DNA of 13,156 bases from AC-52 sp044870295. GTDB taxonomy: Bacteria > Actinomycetota > UBA4738. This document shows positions 6,232-11,766 of this stretch, in pieces. Each line of letters begins with the position of its first letter. Position 1 is the first letter of the stretch. The position numbers were made by a program, and so were the translations under genes. The notes under the pieces were generated by a model. The model was not told the origin of the DNA and did not search any database. It was given only the letters and a program-made list of their open reading frames with translations. The stretch spans positions 1-13,156 of the forward strand of contig JBIOYQ010000179.1 of NCBI GenBank assembly GCA_044870295.1. Direction: 5' to 3'.

Positions 6232-6465
6232 CTACCTGACCCAGGTGCCGTGGGGGAGCCCGCAGTGGTCCTCGACGGGCCTTCCATCATCGTCGTCGAT
6301 CGCCTTCTCGCACATCCTCAGGTCCTTGCCACTCAGGCCAAAATCCAACGCGACCTTCTTCCGACGGGGGTTCTTGTCCGGCTTCGTGCTGGCGGCCACC
6401 CAACTTTCACGGGAGGGCGAACCAGACGTGTGGAGTTCTGCGACGAACTGGCAAATCGTGGGCAC
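6232..6465 (-). CDS. Candidate borosin-like RiPP precursor peptide (77 aa)
   Basis: A 77-residue peptide from GTG, beginning MPTICQFVAELHTSGSPSRE and ending DHCGLPHGTWVR. The middle has a basic patch (KPDKNPRRKK, 28-37), then VALDFGLSGKDLRMCEKAI (38-56), a DDDD run (57-60) and GRPVEDHC. The FGLSGKDLRMCEKA stretch followed by acidic residues resembles the helical leader (YGLT-EE...GD) of Nif11-like and borosin-binding domains, with a short C-terminal segment as possible core. Translation signals are excellent: AAAGGGGG five bases before the GTG and a promoter ending about 20 bases further upstream. Its TAG stop is two bases from the ATC at which the methyltransferase probably starts, so the two are almost certainly cotranscribed and coupled. 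The core and the methylated residues are not identifiable by eye; three cysteines (5, 52, 68) are present. It could instead be an unrelated small regulatory protein. Confidence 0.7.
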   Translation of the reverse strand: MPTICQFVAELHTSGSPSRESWVAASTKPDKNPRRKKVALDFGLSGKDLRMCEKAIDDDDGRPVEDHCGLPHGTWVR

Positions 6466-6470
6466 GGTTT

Positions 6471-6480
6471 CCCCCTTTCC
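6471..6480 (-). promoter_or_regulatory. Strong Shine-Dalgarno deciding the peptide start
   Basis: GGAAAGGGGG on the minus strand, five bases (AAACC) before GTG 6465. It fixes the peptide start inside a much longer open frame that continues back to 7875. The same 12-base string GGGAAAGGGGGA recurs before the gene at 10174. Confidence 0.7.
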
Positions 6481-6492
6481 CCGCCGGTGCTG

Positions 6493-6521
6493 ACGGTAAG
6501 CCCAGCGGCAACCGGGCGCAA
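6493..6521 (-). promoter_or_regulatory. Promoter for the peptide-methyltransferase operon
   Basis: On the minus strand TTGCGC (6521-6516), a 17-base spacer and TACCGT (6498-6493, TANNNT) form a good housekeeping-type promoter. The predicted transcript would start near 6486, a few bases before the GGAAAGGGGG ribosome-binding site of the 77-residue peptide. Confidence 0.55.
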
Positions 6522-6569
6522 GGGGGGTCCCTGGGCCGGGGGCATCTAGTCCGGGGCTCGGAGCGCGCC

Positions 6570-6575
6570 TACACT
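6570..6575 (+). promoter_or_regulatory. -10 box of the cyclase gene, nearly leaderless
   Basis: TACACT (TANNNT) lies ten bases before ATG 6586 and no Shine-Dalgarno is present between them. The transcript would therefore have a leader of only a few bases. No convincing -35 is visible. Confidence 0.45.
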
Positions 6576-6585
6576 CGAACGCACT

Positions 6586-9500
6586 ATGCCGACTTGTCCA
6601 GCGTGTGGGCAGGAGAACCCCGAGATCGCCCGGTTCTGCCTGGCCTGTGCCACCCCGCTGATCTCGACATCGCCGGCGCGCCAAGATGCCGAGGAGCGGA
6701 AGGTCGTCTCCGTGCTGTTCTGCGACATGGTCGGCTTCACCGCGGCATCGGACCGGGCCGATCCCGAGGACGTCCGCGCCCGGCTCCGCCCCTACCACGC
6801 TCGCGTTCGTCAGGAGATCGAGCGATTCGGCGGGACCATGGAGAAGTTCATCGGCGACGCCGTGATGGCCGTGTTCGGTGCGCCGGTCGCCCACGAGGAC
6901 GACGCTGAACGGGCCGTCCGGGCGGGGCTGCGCATCCTGGAGGCCATCGACGAGCTGAACGCCGAGCAGCCCGGACTGGGGCTGGCCGTTCGGATCGGTG
7001 TGAACACCGGGGAGGCCGTGGTCAGCCTGTCCGCCGCGCAGCTCGAAGGCGAGAGCATCGTGGTGGGCGACGTGGTGAACACCGCATCGCGCCTGGAATC
7101 GATCGCCCCGGCCGGCGGCGTGGTGGTAGGTGAGGCGACGTACTGGACCACGCGTGAGCTGTTCGACTACGACGCGCTCGACCCCGTCACGCTCAAGGGG
7201 AAGGCACGACCGCTCAGCGTGTGGCGGGTCCGCGCCGCCCGCCGCTCCGCCCGCGCGTACCCGGAGCCGCTCGGGCTCCTCCCATTCCTGGACCGGGACG
7301 ACGAGCTGGAGCTGCTGGCCCGCACGTTCGCTCGCACCGTTCGAGAACGATCCACGCAGCTGGTGACCGTGGTGGGCGAGCCCGGCGTGGGGAAGACGCG
7401 GCTGGTTCGGGAGTTCTCGCAGCGAACCCAGGCCGCCGACCCCGCGGTGACCTGGCGCTACGGGCGATGCCTGCCTTACGGGGAGGGCATCACGTTCTGG
7501 GCGCTGGGAGAGATCGTCAAGGAGCAGGCCGGGGTGCTCGAGTCCGACCCGCCCGACGAGGCCGGGGCCAAGCTGGCGGCGGCCGTTGAGCGCGTGGTCG
7601 AACGGCCGGACGAGCGCGACTGGATCTACGCGGGGGTCAGCCCATTGGTGGGAGCACCCCGCCAGGTCCCCGGCGCCGCCCCGATCGAGCAGGGCGAGGT
7701 GCATGCCACCTGGCGGCGGTTCCTGGAGTCGATGGCCGGGGCCGGCCCGCTGGCGCTGGTGTTCGAGGATCTGCACTGGGCGGACCGCGCCATGCTGGAG
7801 TTCCTGGAATACCTGGCCGACTGGGCCACCGACGTCCCGATGTTGGTCGTGTGCACGGCTCGCCCCGAGCTGCACGAACGGCGACCAGGCTGGGGTGGAG
7901 GGATGAGGAACTCCACCACGATCTCGCTGGCGCCGCTGGGCGACGACGAGATCCGCGACCTGGTCTCCGCGCTGCTGCCGGGACTCGATCCGGAGGCCGC
8001 GGCAACCGAACTGGTCCTGGAGCGCGCCGGCGGCAACCCGCTCTACGCGGAGGAGTTCGCTCGGATGATCACCGACCGGCAGCTCGATCCCGGATCGATC
8101 GCAGGAATCGGCGCGGCGCTCCCCGAGTCCATCCAGGCGATCATCGCGGCGCGGCTGGACACGCTCTCCGCCGAGCGCAAAGCGCTGCTGCAGGACGCGG
8201 CGGTGGTGGGGCGGGTGTTCTGGTCCGGGGCGGTGGCCTCGATCTCAGGCGGGGACGAACGGACCGTCGGCGACCATCTCCACGAGCTGGCACGCAAGGA
8301 GCTGGTCCGGCCGGCCCGCGGGTCCACCATCGAGGGCCAGGGCCAGTACACGTTCTGGCACGCCCTGATCCGCGACGTGGCCTACGCCCAGATCCCCCGT
8401 TCGGCGCGTGCGCGCAAGCACCGGAAGATGGCAGAGTGGATCTCGACGGTGGCGGGAGATCGCGTGGCCGACCACGCCGAGCTGCTGGCCCACCACTACC
8501 GCCAGGCCCTGGATCTGGCGGAGGCAGCGGGGGAAACGAACGACGTGCCACGGCTGAGCGAGCTGGCCGCTCGGTCTCTCGAGCTGGCCGGTGACCGCGC
8601 GTTGGGGCTGGATGCCGCGCGAGCGTTCCAGCATTACCGCCGCGCGCTGGACCTCCTATCCGAGATGAGCGACCGCCGCGCTCCCCTCCTGGTCAAGGCG
8701 GCCGAGGCCGCCACGCGGACGGGGGCGTTCGAGGAGGCGGAACGAAGCTACGAGGCCGCCATCGAGGGGCTGCTCGCGGCGGGCGACGTCCGCGCCGCCG
8801 GGGCCGCCATGGTGAAGCTGGCCAACCTGTACTGGCATCGGGGCCAGACGGCAAAGAACCGGGAGATGCTCGACCGGGCGATCGCGATGCTCGAACGCGA
8901 AGAGCCCGGCCCGGAGCTCGCGCTGGCGTACACCGAGCAGGCCAACGACAAGATCGTGCTGGGCCTGTACCAGGAGGCCCTGCACTGGGCCAAGCGGGCG
9001 CTGGCGTTGATGGACCAGCTGGACGTGCGGGACCAGGCGCCCAGCGCGCTGTCCGTCCAGGGCATGGCGCGGTGGTACATGGGCGACGGCACCGGGGTGG
9101 ACGACCTCAAGGCCGCCCTCGAGATGGCCTCGGACCTGGGGCTGTGGCGCGACGCCGCCAGGCTGCAGGCTATCCTGGGCGAGTTCCTGTGGGTGACGGA
9201 AGGGCCCGAGACCGGTCTGGCGGCCACCGAGGAGGCCGTCAAGGTCGCGGAGCGGCGCGGGAACACCGACCTCGCAATGGCGTTCCGCGCCGAGCGCTTC
9301 CCCCCGTTGTTCGACGCCGGGCGGTGGGACGAGCTGCTGTCGTCGGCGGACGAGCTCACGGCGTGGGCCCGCTCCACGGGCGAGGGGTACTTCACCATCG
9401 TCGCCTCGATCAGCAAGGCGCACGTCCAATTGTGCCGGGGCGCGGTCGAGGAGGCCGCCGAGCAAGCGCGAGCGTTTCTCCCTGCGGCTCGCGAGATCGA

Positions 9501-10041
9501 GGACGCGCAGGTCCTGGTCGAGGCACTGGCCGTCGGAGCGCTGATCGAGCGGGCGGCCGGCCGGCCGGACGAGAGCCTCAGCCTGATGGAGGAGTTCGAA
9601 CGAAGCACGCGTGAGCGCCCCACGTGGTTCCGGGCGAAGGAGATCCCGGAGCTGGCTCGGGCGTGCGCCGCGGTCGGCGCGGTCGAGTTGGCCGAACGAC
9701 TCCTCGACGCGTTGCCGGTCCATGCCCGGCGTCATCAGCTGAGCCTCCTGACCGCGCGGGCGGTGCTGGAGGAGACGCGGGGCGATCTGGAGGGAGCCCT
9801 GCAGCACTCCATCGAGGCGGCCGACGGGTGGCGCGCGTTCGGCCACGTCCTCGAGGTGGGGTGGACGGAGCTGGCGGCGGGACGATGCCTGGTCCAGCTG
9901 GGCCGTTCGGGGAGCGCCGAGCACCTAACGGAGGCGTCGGCAGTGTTCGCCCGCCTCGGCGCCGCGCCGTTGCTCGGCGAGGCCGAGACATGGATCAGCC
10001 GCGTTCCTGCCGACACGTCGTCCCCCCACGCCCAGACGTGA
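6586..10041 (+). CDS. Zinc-ribbon / class III nucleotidyl cyclase / AAA ATPase / TPR protein
   Basis: A 1151-residue multidomain signalling protein. Domains in order: a zinc ribbon with C4, C7, C18 and C21; a class III cyclase homology domain (about 38-210) with VLFCDMVGFT (metal D47), MEKFIGDAVMAVFG (K87, metal D91), VRIGVNTGEAV and GDVVNTASRLES (N165, R169); a STAND/AAA-type ATPase with Walker A GEPGVGKT (264-271) and Walker B-like LVFEDLHW (391-398); then helical TPR-like repeats from about 680 to the end. All metal and transition-state residues are present, so cAMP synthesis is plausible. The adenine-specifying Asp/Thr position is occupied by I158, which is atypical. Such proteins are numerous in Actinomycetota and are thought to couple an unknown input, sensed by the ATPase/TPR part, to cyclic nucleotide output. 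No C-terminal LuxR helix-turn-helix is present. It is divergent from the borosin-like operon across 120 bases. Confidence 0.9.
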   Translation: MPTCPACGQENPEIARFCLACATPLISTSPARQDAEERKVVSVLFCDMVGFTAASDRADPEDVRARLRPYHARVRQEIERFGGTMEKFIGDAVMAVFGAPVAHEDDAERAVRAGLRILEAIDELNAEQPGLGLAVRIGVNTGEAVVSLSAAQLEGESIVVGDVVNTASRLESIAPAGGVVVGEATYWTTRELFDYDALDPVTLKGKARPLSVWRVRAARRSARAYPEPLGLLPFLDRDDELELLARTFARTVRERSTQLVTVVGEPGVGKTRLVREFSQRTQAADPAVTWRYGRCLPYGEGITFWALGEIVKEQAGVLESDPPDEAGAKLAAAVERVVERPDERDWIYAGVSPLVGAPRQVPGAAPIEQGEVHATWRRFLESMAGAGPLALVFEDLHWADRAMLEFLEYLADWATDVPMLVVCTARPELHERRPGWGGGMRNSTTISLAPLGDDEIRDLVSALLPGLDPEAAATELVLERAGGNPLYAEEFARMITDRQLDPGSIAGIGAALPESIQAIIAARLDTLSAERKALLQDAAVVGRVFWSGAVASISGGDERTVGDHLHELARKELVRPARGSTIEGQGQYTFWHALIRDVAYAQIPRSARARKHRKMAEWISTVAGDRVADHAELLAHHYRQALDLAEAAGETNDVPRLSELAARSLELAGDRALGLDAARAFQHYRRALDLLSEMSDRRAPLLVKAAEAATRTGAFEEAERSYEAAIEGLLAAGDVRAAGAAMVKLANLYWHRGQTAKNREMLDRAIAMLEREEPGPELALAYTEQANDKIVLGLYQEALHWAKRALALMDQLDVRDQAPSALSVQGMARWYMGDGTGVDDLKAALEMASDLGLWRDAARLQAILGEFLWVTEGPETGLAATEEAVKVAERRGNTDLAMAFRAERFPPLFDAGRWDELLSSADELTAWARSTGEGYFTIVASISKAHVQLCRGAVEEAAEQARAFLPAAREIEDAQVLVEALAVGALIERAAGRPDESLSLMEEFERSTRERPTWFRAKEIPELARACAAVGAVELAERLLDALPVHARRHQLSLLTARAVLEETRGDLEGALQHSIEAADGWRAFGHVLEVGWTELAAGRCLVQLGRSGSAEHLTEASAVFARLGAAPLLGEAETWISRVPADTSSPHAQT

Positions 10042-10157
10042 CGAGCGACACACGGGCGCTCTGACCGACGACACATCGCAACGGTGACCGCGGCCACCGA
10101 CACGATGGCCGTCCGTCCATAGGGTCCCTCATAGGAGCCGCGAGGACGCGGCGACGA

Positions 10158-10169
10158 GGGAAAGGGGGA
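10158..10169 (+). promoter_or_regulatory. Strong Shine-Dalgarno shared with the RiPP-like gene
   Basis: GGGAAAGGGGGA ends four bases before ATG 10174 and is identical to the 12 bases at 6481-6470 (minus strand) before the 77-residue peptide gene. It indicates strong translation of the small membrane-anchored protein. Confidence 0.55.
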
Positions 10170-10173
10170 CCCG

Positions 10174-10542
10174 ATGAGCACCCAGATCAGCGTTCCGGCC
10201 AGGAACCGGATGGAGCTCAAGCGAGGGTGGTTGGCGGGAGCGATCCTGGTCGTCTCCCTGGTCGTGGCCGGATCCAGCTACGTGGCTCTGCGCGACGACG
10301 GGGCCCCGTCGAAGGCGGCTCCCGCGTCGGTGGCAGCCCAGGTTCCCCAGAACACCGGAGCCCTCACCGGGTCCGATGCTCTCGCCACCCAGGGCACCGA
10401 CGCCGTGTCCGTGCCCAGCGCCGCGCAGCACGCGGCACTCGCCCGCCACGCGGCTCAGCGGCCGGGTTGGATCGGCATCGAGGTCGGGGGAGGGCCCGGA
10501 CCGGGCGGGGGATGCGTGGCCGTCGGCAGGCAGCCCTGCTGA
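10174..10542 (+). CDS. Small membrane-anchored or exported protein (122 aa), unknown function
   Basis: I do not recognise the family. A short charged N-terminus (to K16-R17) precedes one hydrophobic helix (about 18-38, GWLAGAILVVSLVVAGSSYV), then an Ala/Ser/Thr-rich, low-complexity extracytoplasmic stretch (about 42-95). The tail is glycine-rich (GWIGIEVGGGPGPGGGC) and ends VAVGRQPC, with two cysteines in the last 12 residues. The topology suggests a signal anchor with the bulk outside the cell. The ATG has the excellent Shine-Dalgarno AAAGGGGG at a spacing of about five. It follows the cyclase gene by 132 bases and probably has its own transcript; TAGGGT at 10120-10125 is a possible -10. A strong hairpin lies downstream. 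The Gly-rich Cys tail is unusual, and no function is inferred. Confidence 0.7.
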   Translation: MSTQISVPARNRMELKRGWLAGAILVVSLVVAGSSYVALRDDGAPSKAAPASVAAQVPQNTGALTGSDALATQGTDAVSVPSAAQHAALARHAAQRPGWIGIEVGGGPGPGGGCVAVGRQPC

Positions 10543-10570
10543 GTGACACGGAAGCCCACAGTTCCGGCTC

Positions 10571-10601
10571 GGAGGGCCGGCGGAGGATCCGCCGGCCCTC
10601 C
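10571..10601. terminator. Perfect 13-bp hairpin terminator between convergent genes
   Basis: GGAGGGCCGGCGG (10571-10583), loop AGGAT and CCGCCGGCCCTCC (10589-10601) form a perfect stem between the stop of the small exported protein and the stop of the AcuC-like gene. On the plus strand it is followed by GCCTTCGTCTCCCCT, a weak pyrimidine tract. It is well placed to end transcription from both sides. Confidence 0.75.
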
Positions 10602-10614
10602 GCCTTCGTCTCCC

Positions 10615-11766
10615 CTACTCAGCCAGGCCGTGGTAGGGGAAGATGGCTCCCTTGACCTCATCCACCACCGCGGCGACGTAGCCGTCATTGCTCGAGTCGA
10701 CTATGGCCGGCTCGGACAGCGTGCTCGGTACCTCGTAGCCGGCCTCGCGTTCCGCCAGTTCGATCCACGACTCCGGGATCCGGTCGGGAACCTCGATCCC
10801 GCACATCTCCGCGAAGTAGATCGTCCAGGCTCGCGGCACCACCCTTGCCCATTGGTAGCCGCCTCCACCGGTGGCCACCCACCGACCCCCCGCCGCCTCG
10901 TGCGCCAGGCCATGCAGCGCGGCGGCCGTCTGCATGTACGTCATCGTGCTCAGCCCGAGCATCGCCAGCGGGTCCGAGTGGTGCGTGTCGCACCCGAGCT
11001 GCGTTACCAGGACGTCCGGCTTCCAGGCACGCACCAGGGGCGGCACCACCTCCTGGAAGGCCCCGAGCCACGCCGCGTCACCCACGTACGGGGGCAGCGG
11101 CACGTTCACCTTCGTTCCCTTGGCCTCACCGGTGCCGAGCTCCTGGACGAACCCGGTTCCGGGGAACAGGGTCAGCCCGGTCTGGTGCAGAGAGATGGTC
11201 AGCACGCGGGGGTCGTCGAAGAAGATCGCTTGCGGCCCGTCGCCGTGATGGACGTCCACGTCCACGTAGGCGATCCGGTCGGCTCCGTTCGCCAACATCC
11301 AGGCCATGGCGATGGCCGGGTCGTCGTACACACAGAACCCGCTGGCCCGCTCGGGCATGGCGTGATGCAGTCCACCGGCCGGGTTGAAGGCGTGCTCGCT
11401 GCGGCCCGAGAGCACGGCCTCCGCTGCCACGAGGGAAGCCCCGGCGACTCGGGCGGAGGCCTCGTGCATGTTCGGGAAGATCGGGTTGTCCCCCGGGCCG
11501 TAGCCGAACTGCTCCCACGGCCCATCCTTCCCGTGACCGGCGCTCTTCGTGGCTTCGATGAACCGCTCGGTGTGGACCAGCCCCAACTCGTCGTCGGTGG
11601 CGCTGCGCGCGGGAGTCTCGTCCACACGCTTCCCATCGATCAGGCCGTAGGCCTTGATCAGCTCCCGGGTGAGGATGACGCGCGCCGGACGCAGGGGATG
11701 CTGGGGCCCGTGGTCGTACCACGGAGCGTCGTCGCCGTACCAGACCAGCTCGACCCGTTCGCTCAC
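10615..11766 (-). CDS. acuC: AcuC-type histone deacetylase superfamily protein
   Basis: A 383-residue zinc-dependent deacetylase of the class I HDAC/AcuC family. Motifs are GGLHHAMPERASGFC (131-145, active-site H134 and H135), YVDVDVHHGDG (167-177; zinc ligands D171 and H173), ISLHQTG and LFPGTG (191-205), QLGCDTHHSDPL (256-267; zinc ligand D260) and GGGGY (300-304, transition-state Y304). Bacterial AcuC removes acetyl groups from acetyl-CoA synthetase and related proteins; that substrate is inferred here. The GTG start overlaps the TGA of the upstream membrane protein gene as GTGA, and GGAG lies five bases before it, so translation is probably coupled. The open frame continues upstream to 12717, but that part is only the other frame of the membrane protein gene. 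Gene symbol given by family resemblance. Confidence 0.9.
   Translation of the reverse strand: MSERVELVWYGDDAPWYDHGPQHPLRPARVILTRELIKAYGLIDGKRVDETPARSATDDELGLVHTERFIEATKSAGHGKDGPWEQFGYGPGDNPIFPNMHEASARVAGASLVAAEAVLSGRSEHAFNPAGGLHHAMPERASGFCVYDDPAIAMAWMLANGADRIAYVDVDVHHGDGPQAIFFDDPRVLTISLHQTGLTLFPGTGFVQELGTGEAKGTKVNVPLPPYVGDAAWLGAFQEVVPPLVRAWKPDVLVTQLGCDTHHSDPLAMLGLSTMTYMQTAAALHGLAHEAAGGRWVATGGGGYQWARVVPRAWTIYFAEMCGIEVPDRIPESWIELAEREAGYEVPSTLSEPAIVDSSNDGYVAAVVDEVKGAIFPYHGLAE

Noticed and set aside
6232..7875. A 547-codon open frame on the minus strand opposite the cyclase gene.
   Set aside because: Only its last 77 codons have start signals and gene-like composition; the rest is the antisense of the well-supported cyclase protein, open because of high GC.
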